Origin: Clostridia bacterium
Lineage (GTDB): Bacteria; Bacillota; Clostridia; Oscillospirales; Acutalibacteraceae
Direction: 5' to 3'
Length of the DNA: 64,000 nucleotides
Assembly: GCA_017618135.1 (NCBI GenBank)
Contig: JAFZUV010000007.1
Span: 1 to 64,000 of the forward strand
The position numbers and the translations under genes are program-made. The notes under the pieces were generated by a model that saw only the letters and a program-made list of their open reading frames with translations, did no database searches and was not told the DNA's origin. Below, in pieces: positions 15,414-23,893 of this stretch. Every line of letters begins with the position of its first letter. Positions within the stretch are counted from its first letter, which is position 1.

Positions 15414-15450
15414 CAATTCAGCTTTATGAGTTTTCGGGAGAGGGTTTTTT

Positions 15451-16152
15451 ATGGCACAATCAATCCATGACGGACATCGCGAGCGAATGCGTAAGGAAAT
15501 AATGAAAAACGGATTGGATGAAAACACCCCGCCTCATAAAGTGCTTGAATTTTTGCTTTTTTATTGCATAAGTCGTAAAGATACAAATCCGATAGCTCAC
15601 GCTTTGATAAATCATTTCGGTTCCCTTGCCGGTGTGCTCGACGCTCCTATTGAAGAAATTGCCAAGGTAGAAGGATTAAGCGAACGGTCCGCGTTGCTGA
15701 TAAAATCCATACTGCCAATAGCAAGGATATACTATAATCAAAAGTCAAACGAAGCTCCTGCTTTTACGAGCCTTGACGATATAGGTGAATTTGCCGTAAA
15801 GCAATACATAGGCATTACAAAAGAGAGGGCAGGTCTGATTACGCTTGACGGTAAAGGAAAGCTTTTAGGTTTTGATTTCCTGTCAGACGGGGATATTTCA
15901 TCTGTGGGATTATCTTTTCGCGATATAATAAGCCATATTTTAAGGCGTAATGCGGTTGCGGCTGTGTTGACTCACAATCATCCGAGCGGCATAGCAATAC
16001 CGAGTCAAAGGGACGGTACGATTACAGAGGATCTTGCCGCTACTCTTAAGAGTATGGATATATTTCTTGTTGACCATATTATAGTCGGCGCAGACGATTA
16101 TGTTTCTATGGCTCAGAGTAGGGAGTATTCACATATTTTTTCAGTTGATTAG
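15451..16152 (+). CDS. radC: RadC-family JAB/MPN domain protein
   Basis: 233 residues. The N-terminal helix-hairpin-helix-like region (residues 10-95, with EFLLFYCISRKDTNPIA and VEGLSERSALLI) is followed by the JAB/MPN domain holding the zinc motif THNHPSG and PSQRD near residue 175. It was long called a DNA repair protein, but its true role is not settled. It appears to be a single-gene unit between its own promoter and the dockerin gene promoter. The HNH-P-S-G and downstream Asp needed for metal binding are intact. Confidence 0.92.
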   Translation: MAQSIHDGHRERMRKEIMKNGLDENTPPHKVLEFLLFYCISRKDTNPIAHALINHFGSLAGVLDAPIEEIAKVEGLSERSALLIKSILPIARIYYNQKSNEAPAFTSLDDIGEFAVKQYIGITKERAGLITLDGKGKLLGFDFLSDGDISSVGLSFRDIISHILRRNAVAAVLTHNHPSGIAIPSQRDGTITEDLAATLKSMDIFLVDHIIVGADDYVSMAQSREYSHIFSVD

Positions 16153-16281
16153 TCCGACATAGCCGGTACATATTGTGCTCCTCTGTGTTTATCTTTATAA
16201 TATATCGTGTGAGCTTTATAGGGCTTAAAAAAACAAATTTATTAATGCCCAAATATTGACATTTTAAATAACAAAAAAATG

Positions 16282-16310
16282 TTGCGGCGGCCACAAATTT
16301 ATGATAAAAT
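16282..16310 (+). promoter_or_regulatory. Promoter of the small dockerin protein gene
   Basis: TTGCGG (16282-16287), 17 bp, TAAAAT (16305-16310), then SD GGAGGAAA before ATG 16343. Confidence 0.55.
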
Positions 16311-16342
16311 CAAGGTGAACAAAGAATACTGGAGGAAATGCC

Positions 16343-16999
16343 ATGAAAGATTCGTTAGTTAAAGCATTGGCGTTTTTTTTATCGGTTATGCTTGTTTTAG
16401 CGTTATTACCCTCGGCTTTTGCCGCGTTTGCCGAGCAGCCGGGTGATTACACCGGCGGAAGTATTGATCCCGCTACCGGCGAGCCTATTGATCCGCAACC
16501 TCATACTCATACCGGCGGTACTGCTACCTGTCATACCAAAGCGGTTTGCGAAGTGTGCGGTGAGGATTACGGAGATTATGATTCTGCGAATCATGACGGT
16601 ATTGAGCAAGCATGGAGCAGTGATAAAGATGGTCACTGGCACTTGTGTACCGGATGTCAACTGAAGGTTGGCGAGCAAGCACATACATTGGGTTGGTGCA
16701 TTAAGACTCCCGCAACCGAGGATACAGATGGACTTAAAGCGGAATACTGCACAGTATGCGGATATGAAACAGGCAAAACAGAGGTTATACCCGCTACAGG
16801 TCCTGTTACTATCGGCGATGTTAACGGAGATAAGCTTATTAACAATCAGGATTTAACAATGCTTTTTCAAAGTGTTTCGGGAATGAATGTTACCGCCAAT
16901 GAAAAGGCATCGGATGTAAACGGTGATAAAACAGTTAATAATCAGGACATAGCGAGATTGTTCCGGTATCTGACCGGTTGGGTTAATTCGCTTAATTAA
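16343..16999 (+). CDS. Secreted small protein with Cys-rich module and C-terminal dockerin
   Basis: 218 residues. A signal peptide (1-27, ending AFA) is followed by a Cys/His module: GGTATCHTKAVCEVCGEDYG, a tryptophan-rich HWHLCTGC unit and an AEYCTVCGYE unit, which look like small zinc-ribbon-type repeats. Residues about 155-213 are a type I dockerin with two calcium loops (DVNGDKLINNQD and DVNGDKTVNNQD). No catalytic domain is present, so it may be an adaptor or ligand protein on the cell surface. The same Cys module and dockerin style recur in the transglutaminase protein at 61892-63955. Confidence 0.85.
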   Translation: MKDSLVKALAFFLSVMLVLALLPSAFAAFAEQPGDYTGGSIDPATGEPIDPQPHTHTGGTATCHTKAVCEVCGEDYGDYDSANHDGIEQAWSSDKDGHWHLCTGCQLKVGEQAHTLGWCIKTPATEDTDGLKAEYCTVCGYETGKTEVIPATGPVTIGDVNGDKLINNQDLTMLFQSVSGMNVTANEKASDVNGDKTVNNQDIARLFRYLTGWVNSLN

Positions 17000-17020
17000 A
17001 TCTGATAATAGTTTTACATA

Positions 17021-17058
17021 AAAACAGGACTTGAGGATTTTATCTCAGGTCCTGTTTA
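17021..17058. terminator. Bidirectional terminator between dockerin genes
   Basis: AAACAGGACTTGAG pairs with CTCAGGTCCTGTTT (one G-U) between the convergent genes ending at 16999 and 17078, with A/T runs on both flanks. Confidence 0.8.
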
Positions 17059-17077
17059 ATGTTGTTAGAGCTGATTT

Positions 17078-17962
17078 TCAAAGAATGTTTACATTCCATC
17101 CGGAAAGAAACTGAAAAAGAAGTACAGCATCAGCATTATTAACAAGTGTATCGCCGTTTACATCTGACAAATATTTATCGATACTCACATCCCAATCCGA
17201 AATATACCTTAGCAGCAGATAGATATCCCGGTTATTAACTTTGGCATCTTCGTTTATGTCTCCTGGAAGTATTCCTTCATCCGAGTTGTTATAATGCCAT
17301 CGCTTGCGGCTCATATTGTCGTTATAGTACACGGATAACAGTGCTCTGCTTGATTTATCTAAAGGATAATAAATATCCTTCAGGTTATCGCACTCACAAA
17401 ATGCAAAGGCGCCGATTTTCTGAAGATTTTCAGGCAAGTATATAGTTTCAAGAGCTGAACATCTATTAAAAGCAAAGCTACCTATTGATATTACATTTTT
17501 CCCTATTTTTACATTCTTAAGCGATGTACAATCACTGAAAGCAAAACCGCCTATTGTCACAACGCTGTCAGGAAATGTAATATTTTTAATTTTTGTACAT
17601 CCGCAAAAAGCGTCCCAACCGATATGAGTCAAACCGTCATGCATAACAACGGCAAGTAGTCCGGTGCAGTTTGCAAAAGCACCGTCTCCTATGTGCGATA
17701 CGGTATTCGGAATAATAACCGAGTTGATTAGTTTATTGTTTTCAAAGGCCCAATCGTCTATACCGTTAACAATCAGTCCCCCAAGAGTATCGGGAATAAT
17801 TACTTCACCGCCGACGGAGGCGTCAATGCTTGATATAACCGCGCCGCCGTTTTCAATTCTGTATGTGTATAATCCGTCATTTTCAGCCAATGTATAAGTC
17901 TTACAAATAGAGAAAGAGATTAGCAATACAACAAATAACAAAAGGCAAAAAAACCGTTTCAA
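17078..17962 (-). CDS. Secreted BspA-type leucine-rich repeat protein with dockerin
   Basis: 294 residues. A signal peptide (1-26) precedes an N-terminal beta strand region and five LRR_5/BspA-like repeats (about 68-190), seen as phrases such as IPNTVSHIGDGAFANCTGL and FPDSVVTIGGFAFSDCTSL. A linker with KRWHYNN leads to a dockerin (about 232-294) with loops DINEDAKVNNRD and DVNGDTLVNNAD. Such LRRs bind partner proteins. The start codon is TTG with SD GGAAGG. The gene starts 12 bp after the cysK stop on the same strand, so it may be read from the pot-cysK transcript. Confidence 0.85.
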   Translation of the reverse strand: MKRFFCLLLFVVLLISFSICKTYTLAENDGLYTYRIENGGAVISSIDASVGGEVIIPDTLGGLIVNGIDDWAFENNKLINSVIIPNTVSHIGDGAFANCTGLLAVVMHDGLTHIGWDAFCGCTKIKNITFPDSVVTIGGFAFSDCTSLKNVKIGKNVISIGSFAFNRCSALETIYLPENLQKIGAFAFCECDNLKDIYYPLDKSSRALLSVYYNDNMSRKRWHYNNSDEGILPGDINEDAKVNNRDIYLLLRYISDWDVSIDKYLSDVNGDTLVNNADAVLLFQFLSGWNVNIL

Positions 17963-17974
17963 AATAATCCTTCC

Positions 17975-18907
17975 TTAGACAGAAAACAACTCTGTTGAGA
18001 GGTAACGATCACCTGTGTCAGCTAATAAAACTACTATTGTTTTATCTGTGTTTTCTTCTTTTTTTGCAAGTTTTATTGCCGCATGAAGTGCTGCGCCCGA
18101 GGATATTCCCACAAGCAGACCTTCTTTTCTTGCTATAAGTCTGCCTGCGTTAAATGCATCTTCGTTTGAAACGGTTATTATTTCGTCAATAACCTGCGCA
18201 TCAAGAACATCGGGAATAAAACCGGCACCGATTCCCTGTAATTTGTGTGCTCCGGGATTACCGCCGGAGAGCACGGGTGAACCATCGGGCTCTACAGCCA
18301 CTATTTTTATGTCACTTTTTTCAGATTTCAAGTATTTACCTACTCCGGTAATTGTACCACCGGTTCCGACTCCGGCGACAAATATATCGACCGACCCGTT
18401 TGTATCACTGAATATTTCCGGTCCGGTAGTATCAAAATGAGCTTTCGGGTTTGCGGGATTTACAAATTGACCGGCAATAAGCGAATCGGGGATTTCGCGT
18501 GCGAGAGCTTCCGCTTTTTTGATGGCGCCTTTCATACCCTTTGACCCCTCGGTAAGTACAAGCTCGGCGCCGTATGCTTTCATCAAAGCCTGTCGTTCTA
18601 CCGACATACTGTCCGGCATAACTATTATCGCTTTGTAACCTCGTGCCGCCGCTACCATACAAAGACCGATACCGGTGTTTCCCGATGTGGGTTCGATTAT
18701 GGTGGAACCGTTTTTAAGTTTTCCGCTTCTCTCTGCATCGTCTATCATAGCTAAGGCAACCCGGTCTTTGACAGAACCCGCAGGATTAAAGTATTCGATT
18801 TTTGCGAGAATTCTGGCTTTTGCGCAGAATTCTTTTTCAAGATTCACAAGCTCAACAAGAGGAGTTTTACCGATAAGCTCGTCAACAGACTTATAAATAT
18901 TAGTCAT
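17975..18907 (-). CDS. cysK: Cysteine synthase (O-acetylserine sulfhydrylase)
   Basis: 310 residues of the fold-type II PLP family. Lys47 in NPAGSVKDR binds PLP, EPTSGNTG forms the substrate loop, and GTGGTITGVG binds the cofactor phosphate. It converts O-acetylserine and sulfide to cysteine. SD AAGGAGG precedes ATG. The gene follows potD by 31 bp and precedes the LRR-dockerin gene by 12 bp, all leftward, an odd mix of functions. No cysE is in the window. Confidence 0.95.
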   Translation of the reverse strand: MTNIYKSVDELIGKTPLVELVNLEKEFCAKARILAKIEYFNPAGSVKDRVALAMIDDAERSGKLKNGSTIIEPTSGNTGIGLCMVAAARGYKAIIVMPDSMSVERQALMKAYGAELVLTEGSKGMKGAIKKAEALAREIPDSLIAGQFVNPANPKAHFDTTGPEIFSDTNGSVDIFVAGVGTGGTITGVGKYLKSEKSDIKIVAVEPDGSPVLSGGNPGAHKLQGIGAGFIPDVLDAQVIDEIITVSNEDAFNAGRLIARKEGLLVGISSGAALHAAIKLAKKEENTDKTIVVLLADTGDRYLSTELFSV

Positions 18908-18938
18908 AGCTAACCTCCTTGTAAACAGAAAGTGAAAG

Positions 18939-20042
18939 CTAATAAAGCTTTAAGTCTATCCATAAATTTTCATAATATGCTCTGATTTCGGGGTCAATAT
19001 CGTGATAATACTGTACGGGCGGCATATCTTCGGGGTCGGGATAGAGTATTTCATTCTTGTAATAGGTATATTCCGGATTTTCAACAACCGCTCTGTGCGG
19101 GGATGCATAACAAATATATTCTGCATTATGAAGCGCTACTTCAGGTTCAAGCAGAAAATCAATATAAAGCATAGCTTCGCTTTTGTGTTTGACTGATTTC
19201 GGAACACAAACCGCGTCAACAAATATGTTTGTCCCTTCTTCCGGATAGAAAAATTCTAAGTCCTCATTGTTTTCAAGCATTGTAAGATAATCCCCTGCGT
19301 AATAAGGACCGATTGCCGCCTCGCCGGTTTCCATTTTTCCGTAAATTTCGTCCATAACATAGGATTGTAAAACATCTTTTCCTTTTTTAAGAAGATTTGC
19401 GGCGGCGTCCCAGTCGGCTTTGTTTGTTGTGTTAAGGTCTTGCCCTAAAATCATTTGGGCGGTCATAAAGCCGTCCCTCGGGTTACTGAAATTAAGGGAC
19501 ATGCCGCGATATTTTTCATCCCAAAGCGATTTCCACGAATGTTTGGGCTCATCTATCATAGTAGGGTTATATATTATTCCGACCATACCCACATTGTAAG
19601 GCACGCTGTACTCGTTATTCTTATCATAGAAAAGATTTTTGTAATTATCATAAATGTATCCGTAATTATGAAGCTTGGAAACATCAATTTTTTCGAGCAT
19701 ATCTTCATTGATAAGGCGTTCAATCATATAGTCTGACGGTATTATTATATCATAAGAAACGCCGCCGCTTTTAAGCTGTGAATACATAGTTTCGTTGCTT
19801 TCAAATGTAGTGTAGTTGACATGAATGCCGGTAACGCGTTCGAATTCACGGTTAACATCCATCATATCATAGGAACCGTCCGAAATATATTCACCCCAGT
19901 TATACACATTTAATTGACTGCCGGCAAAATCTTTAGTATATTCGCCCTCAAGCTTAAGGTCCCGGCTTTTATAACCGCAACCTGAGAAAAGCGCACAAAT
20001 CAAAGCCATACAAAGAATTAAGGAGCAAAATCTTTTAAGCAT
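18939..20042 (-). CDS. potD: Spermidine/putrescine ABC transporter substrate-binding lipoprotein
   Basis: 367 residues. A lipoprotein signal ends with L-F-S-G-C22, so it is lipid-anchored outside the membrane. The mature part is a PotD/PotF-like solute-binding protein: LNVYNWGEYISDG, then YDIIIPSDYMIERL, a GPYYAGDYL loop and an IDFLLEPEVA helix near the end. It delivers polyamine to PotBC. The ATG overlaps the potC stop by a few bases. It is last of potABCD, and cysK follows. Confidence 0.93.
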   Translation of the reverse strand: MLKRFCSLILCMALICALFSGCGYKSRDLKLEGEYTKDFAGSQLNVYNWGEYISDGSYDMMDVNREFERVTGIHVNYTTFESNETMYSQLKSGGVSYDIIIPSDYMIERLINEDMLEKIDVSKLHNYGYIYDNYKNLFYDKNNEYSVPYNVGMVGIIYNPTMIDEPKHSWKSLWDEKYRGMSLNFSNPRDGFMTAQMILGQDLNTTNKADWDAAANLLKKGKDVLQSYVMDEIYGKMETGEAAIGPYYAGDYLTMLENNEDLEFFYPEEGTNIFVDAVCVPKSVKHKSEAMLYIDFLLEPEVALHNAEYICYASPHRAVVENPEYTYYKNEILYPDPEDMPPVQYYHDIDPEIRAYYENLWIDLKLY

Positions 20043-20838
20043 TCAATGTCCTCCTTTGTTCGCTTTTTGTCTGTACGGTGTTATATAGAATAAGAAGCAC
20101 AAAAATCACCACAAAAACAAGGGTGGAAAGGGCGTAAACATCCGGCTTTACTGTTTTCTTGGTCATATTGTAGATAACTACGGGAAGGGTCTGATAATGC
20201 CCGCAGGTAAAGTAGCTTATAACAAAATCATCAAGCGAGAGTGTAAAAGACATAATAAATCCGGTAAATATGCCTGTCTTTATCGAGGGTATAACAACCT
20301 TGAAAAATGCCTGCACGGGAGTACATCCGAGGTCAAGTGCCGCTTCGTGAAGGTTTTTGTCGGTTTGATTGAGCTTCGGAATTACCGAAAGAATTACATA
20401 AGGTAAATTAAATGTAATATGCGCAATAAGAACGGTTATAAATCCAAGCGACTCAGAAAGACCTATCATTCTTCCGAAAAATACAAACAACAGCATAAGC
20501 GATACGCCCGTCACAATGTCTGCGTTCATCATAGGTATATTTGTAACGGTTGTCGCAAAGCTGCGGAAAATTTTACGGCGAAGCGCCAGAATTCCCACCG
20601 CCGCCGCTGTGCCGAGTACGGTAGCCGCACTTGCGGAAAGAATTGCGATTATAATCGTGTGCTTAAGCCCTTCCATCATAGCCGTATCAAAAAGTATGCC
20701 CTTATACCAATCGAAAGAGAAGCTTTCAAATATCCAAACGCTGCCTCCCGAGTTGAATGAGAAAAATACCATGACCGCTACCGGTGCGTAAAGAAAGAGA
20801 ATTATCAGTGCAACATAAATCTTTGAAAATGTTTTCAT
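20035..20838 (-). CDS. potC: Spermidine/putrescine ABC transporter permease
   Basis: 267 residues with six TM segments (first at about 9-28) and the cytoplasmic EAA loop (EAALDLGCTPVQAFFKVVIP) that contacts the ATPase. The C-terminal family wording FTLSLDDFVISYF is typical of PotC. It pairs with PotB to form the channel. It overlaps potB by 4 bp and potD by 8 bp, so translation of the operon is coupled. Confidence 0.93.
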   Translation of the reverse strand: MKTFSKIYVALIILFLYAPVAVMVFFSFNSGGSVWIFESFSFDWYKGILFDTAMMEGLKHTIIIAILSASAATVLGTAAAVGILALRRKIFRSFATTVTNIPMMNADIVTGVSLMLLFVFFGRMIGLSESLGFITVLIAHITFNLPYVILSVIPKLNQTDKNLHEAALDLGCTPVQAFFKVVIPSIKTGIFTGFIMSFTLSLDDFVISYFTCGHYQTLPVVIYNMTKKTVKPDVYALSTLVFVVIFVLLILYNTVQTKSEQRRTLNA

Positions 20839-21662
20839 ACGATAACTCCTCCTTCCTCGTCACCTGAGAATCGGCTCATAACAGCAAGACACAGGAGTAT
20901 AAGGATCATTAAAATAAGAGAGATTGCCGAAGCAACATTATAATACTCCGGTCCCGCGCCGAAAAGATACTCAATGGCGTCACCTATAAGCCAGTTTTTG
21001 TTTCCGCCGAGCTTTTGAGAAATGTAAAATGTGCTTACTGAAGGCACAAATACCATAGTAATACCTGAAATAACTCCCGGCATTGAGAGTGGAATAATTA
21101 CCCGGCGAAGTCGGGAAAACGCGTTTGAGCCGAGGTCGGCCGCCGCTTCTAAAAGGGAGTTGTCAATTTTTGACATTACTGAGTAAATAGGCAATATCAT
21201 ATACGGTATAAAATCATATACCATACCAAGTATTACCGCGCCGGGCGTGTTGATAAGGTGTAACGGCTTAAGACCTATTGATTTAAGAAAAGTGTTTATA
21301 ATGCCCGTGTTTGCGAGAATTGATATCCACGAGTAAGTTCGGATAAGAAAATTCATCCACATAGGAAGCATTACGATTATCATAACCATTCTTTGCGAGC
21401 TTACCTTCATTTTGGTCATAAAATATGCCATAGGATAGGAAATAAGAAGAGTTATTGCTGTCGCCGCTACCGCATAAAGTATAGATACCAAAAACGCCTT
21501 TTTGTATTTACCTATCTGAGTTATGTTGCTGAGTGTAAAGACACCCGAACTATCGGTAAACGCAAAATATGCCATCATAACAAGCGGGACGATAACGAAT
21601 ATAGAAGCCCAGACAAGATATGGTGCCGCAACTAAACGGCTTCCGAAGCTTTTTTTGTTCAA
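20835..21662 (-). CDS. potB: Spermidine/putrescine ABC transporter permease
   Basis: 275 residues, six TM segments, beginning with APYLVWASIFVIVPLVMM. The EAA loop is LEAAADLGSNAFSRLRRVIIP, then MVFVPSVSTFYIS. It is the second channel half of the polyamine importer. It starts 4 bp after potA and overlaps potC by the ATGA arrangement. Confidence 0.93.
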   Translation of the reverse strand: MNKKSFGSRLVAAPYLVWASIFVIVPLVMMAYFAFTDSSGVFTLSNITQIGKYKKAFLVSILYAVAATAITLLISYPMAYFMTKMKVSSQRMVMIIVMLPMWMNFLIRTYSWISILANTGIINTFLKSIGLKPLHLINTPGAVILGMVYDFIPYMILPIYSVMSKIDNSLLEAAADLGSNAFSRLRRVIIPLSMPGVISGITMVFVPSVSTFYISQKLGGNKNWLIGDAIEYLFGAGPEYYNVASAISLILMILILLCLAVMSRFSGDEEGGVIV

Positions 21663-21666
21663 GGTC

Positions 21667-22788
21667 TTATTCCTCCTCTTGCGTGTTATCCGAGAGGTGA
21701 TCCATTTCCTCGCTGTATGAGCTGTAATCGCCGTAAAGACCTGAATATTCGGACTTCTTCATTATGTGTATGGCGTCCGGTTCAATGTAAAGCCCTACCG
21801 TGTCTCCTACAAAGCATTCGTCCGTGGTCTGTATCATCCATTTGAATCCGCCAATGTCTACTATTATTTCATAGTGAACTCCGAGAAAAGCAACCGAAGT
21901 TACCGTTCCTGTAAGCATACCCTTTTCGACAGGGACAATATCAACATCCTCAGGCCGAACAACAACATCTACAGCTTCATCACTGCCGAAGCCTTCATCA
22001 AGGCACTTGAAGATATGCCCTGAAAAATCCACTACAAAGTCTTTCTTCATAACGCCGTCAATAATATTTGACTCACCAATGAAGTCGGCTACAAAGGCGT
22101 TTTTTGGTTCATTATAAATGTCTTTAGGAGTACCGACTTGCTGTATTTTACCCTTATCCATAACTACAACGCGATCAGACATGGTAAGAGCCTCCTCTTG
22201 GTCGTGAGTTACAAATATAAAGGTTATTCCAAGTGTGCATTGTATATTGCGAAGCTCTTTTTGCATATCCTTGCGGAGTTTAAGGTCAAGTGCCGCTAAC
22301 GGTTCGTCAAGAAGTAAAACTTTAGGTTTATTGGCGATGGCGCGAGCAATGGCTACACGCTGCTGCTGACCGCCGGAAAGCGTCGCAATTCTCCGTTTCT
22401 CAAATCCCTGGAGGTTTACAAGCGAAAGCATATCGGAAACAGTCTTTTTTATTTCCGACTCGGGCATTTTTTTAACTCTGAGCCCAAAAGCTACATTTTC
22501 AAATACATTAAGATGTTCAAACAATGCATAACGCTGAAAAATGGTGTTAACCTGCCGCTTATAAGCCGGAACACCATTAAATCTTTTTCCCTCAAAGATA
22601 ACATCACCGCTGTCAGGGTCAAGAAAACCGGCAATAAGTCTCAGCGTAGTGGTTTTTCCACATCCGGAAGCTCCGAGAAAGGTTATAAACTCTTTGTCTT
22701 TAATTTTAAGACTCAACCCGTCTAAAACCCTTTCTCCGTCAAACGATACGCATATGTCTTTGAGTTCAACAATATTTTCTTTTGCCAT
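21667..22788 (-). CDS. potA: Spermidine/putrescine ABC transporter ATP-binding protein
   Basis: 373 residues. The Walker A motif GASGCGKTT is at about 39-47, the Q-loop at FQRYALF, the signature LSGGQQQRV, Walker [12 protein letters not shown] and the switch His in FVTHDQEEA. The C-terminal TOBE domain (about 285-350) fits PotA/CysA-type importers. It powers uptake of polyamines by PotBCD. First gene of the operon; the SD AAGGGGG lies in a leader that can pair with an upstream segment. Confidence 0.95.
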   Translation of the reverse strand: MAKENIVELKDICVSFDGERVLDGLSLKIKDKEFITFLGASGCGKTTTLRLIAGFLDPDSGDVIFEGKRFNGVPAYKRQVNTIFQRYALFEHLNVFENVAFGLRVKKMPESEIKKTVSDMLSLVNLQGFEKRRIATLSGGQQQRVAIARAIANKPKVLLLDEPLAALDLKLRKDMQKELRNIQCTLGITFIFVTHDQEEALTMSDRVVVMDKGKIQQVGTPKDIYNEPKNAFVADFIGESNIIDGVMKKDFVVDFSGHIFKCLDEGFGSDEAVDVVVRPEDVDIVPVEKGMLTGTVTSVAFLGVHYEIIVDIGGFKWMIQTTDECFVGDTVGLYIEPDAIHIMKKSEYSGLYGDYSSYSEEMDHLSDNTQEEE

Positions 22789-22798
22789 TCAAGCATCC

Positions 22799-22880
22799 CC
22801 CTTTGTCATATTTCTTGGCGCCGCTTGTTTGTATGCCCTGACAAAGGGTTTTTCACAGTTTAACTTAAAACTGCGGCATA
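22799..22880 (-). promoter_or_regulatory. Structured potA leader, possible cis-regulatory pseudoknot
   Basis: In the leftward mRNA TATGCC (22880-22875) pairs with GGCATA (22837-22832), enclosing the hairpin CAGTTT/AAACTG and a free CCCTTTGTC (22848-22840). That 9-mer is perfectly complementary to GACAAAGGG (22807-22799), which begins the SD. If both helices form, this is an H-type pseudoknot that masks the SD, the arrangement seen in several small translational riboswitches. No known motif is recognised and the ligand is unknown. Confidence 0.45.
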
Positions 22881-22941
22881 CATTAGTATCGTCCGCCATT
22901 TTGCATAGATGCATTAAATACATTATTATTTGACAAATTTG

Positions 22942-22970
22942 AATATACGGCAAAAAGCCTGAAAAGTCAA
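22942..22970 (-). promoter_or_regulatory. potABCD promoter
   Basis: On the minus strand TTGACT (22965-22970), 17 bp, TATATT (22942-22947). It leaves an untranslated leader of about 145 nt before potA, long for a simple promoter. Confidence 0.65.
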
Positions 22971-23027
22971 GAAATTTATATCAAAATCAAACGCGTGAGC
23001 TTTACCTGTTTTAATATTATCGGGTTG

Positions 23028-23056
23028 TTGATTTTTATTACCGTATGTAGTATAAT
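23028..23056 (+). promoter_or_regulatory. Promoter of XRE membrane regulator
   Basis: TTGATT (23028-23033), 17 bp, TATAAT (23051-23056), then SD GGAGG (23072-23076) before ATG 23083. Confidence 0.65.
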
Positions 23057-23082
23057 CAACTTAGCAAATGCGGAGGTTTGTT

Positions 23083-23703
23083 ATGACTGACATAAAACAA
23101 ACAATAGCCAAAAATATCACCGAGCTGCGCCTTCTTAATGATATGACTCAAGCGCAACTCGGCGATAAGCTTAATTATTCTCATAAAACGGTTTCAAAAT
23201 GGGAACGCGGCGAATCTACGCCGGATATTGATGTTTTGGTTAAAATCTCTGATCTTTTTGGCGTGACGCTTGATTCGCTCACCCGTGAGGACGGTATAGC
23301 CGATAAAACCGATATAACCGAAAAAAGGCAAAAGAATTACAATCACCGGGCAATTATGTTTATAGTTGAAGGGTCAATTATGCTGGCGGCGCTTTTTGCC
23401 TTTATCATTACTTCACTGATATTAGGAAGAAAAGGATTTCAAATATTCTACTTTGTATATGCTTTACCGGTTATGTTGATTGTCAGACTTATACTGAACT
23501 CAATCTGGTTCAATCCCAAAAATAATTATTATATAATTTCCGCGCTTATGTGGTCTGTCCTTGCCGCTATACATATTTCGTTTTTGTACTTCAAAATGAA
23601 TGTAGTTATGATATATCTCCTTGGTATTGTCGGTCAAATAATAATAGTCGTATGCGCGTTTGTAGTGAGACCTTTCAATTATCTTAAAACCCACCGAGAA
23701 TAA
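23083..23703 (+). CDS. XRE-type regulator with four transmembrane segments
   Basis: 206 residues from the ATG that follows the SD CGGAGG by six bases. Residues 5-60 are an XRE helix-turn-helix (MTQAQLGDKLNYSHKTVSKW, ERGESTPDIDVLVKI). Residues about 93-200 hold four hydrophobic segments, so the protein is membrane-bound with its DNA-binding domain in the cytoplasm. Such anchored XRE proteins are common in Clostridia; the signal is unknown. It converges on the small gene behind spoIIP, overlapping it by 25 bp at the 3' ends. Confidence 0.82.
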   Translation: MTDIKQTIAKNITELRLLNDMTQAQLGDKLNYSHKTVSKWERGESTPDIDVLVKISDLFGVTLDSLTREDGIADKTDITEKRQKNYNHRAIMFIVEGSIMLAALFAFIITSLILGRKGFQIFYFVYALPVMLIVRLILNSIWFNPKNNYYIISALMWSVLAAIHISFLYFKMNVVMIYLLGIVGQIIIVVCAFVVRPFNYLKTHRE

Positions 23704-23891
23704 TTGCCGAGTATTTTATATTCAAAGTCCAGTATTCTTATTCCGTCACGCTCTATTTCTATAGCGCTTTTGGTTTCGCCATATGCTGTTTTAACAATGT
23801 TTTGGTATGCAGTACATATGGCGGTAAAGCCGACCAGAATACAAGCTGTTATAATAAATGATATTGAAAAGTAATAAAAATTTTTGCGCAT
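23679..23891 (-). CDS. Small membrane protein co-transcribed with spoIIP
   Basis: 70 residues: a short basic N-terminus (MRKNFYY), one TM helix (about 8-28) and an extracytoplasmic or forespore-membrane tail with ETKSAIEIERDG and ILDFEYKIL. I do not recognise a named family. It starts 3 bp after the spoIIP stop on the same strand, which together with its clear TM-plus-domain layout argues it is real. It is likely expressed with spoIIP and could act at the engulfing membrane; that is inference only. Confidence 0.65.
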   Translation of the reverse strand: MRKNFYYFSISFIITACILVGFTAICTAYQNIVKTAYGETKSAIEIERDGIRILDFEYKILGNYSRWVLR

Positions 23892-23893
23892 TT

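Noticed and set aside
16343-17962. A cellulosome locus
   Set aside because: Dockerins are present but no cohesin, scaffoldin or glycosidase with dockerin is in the window.
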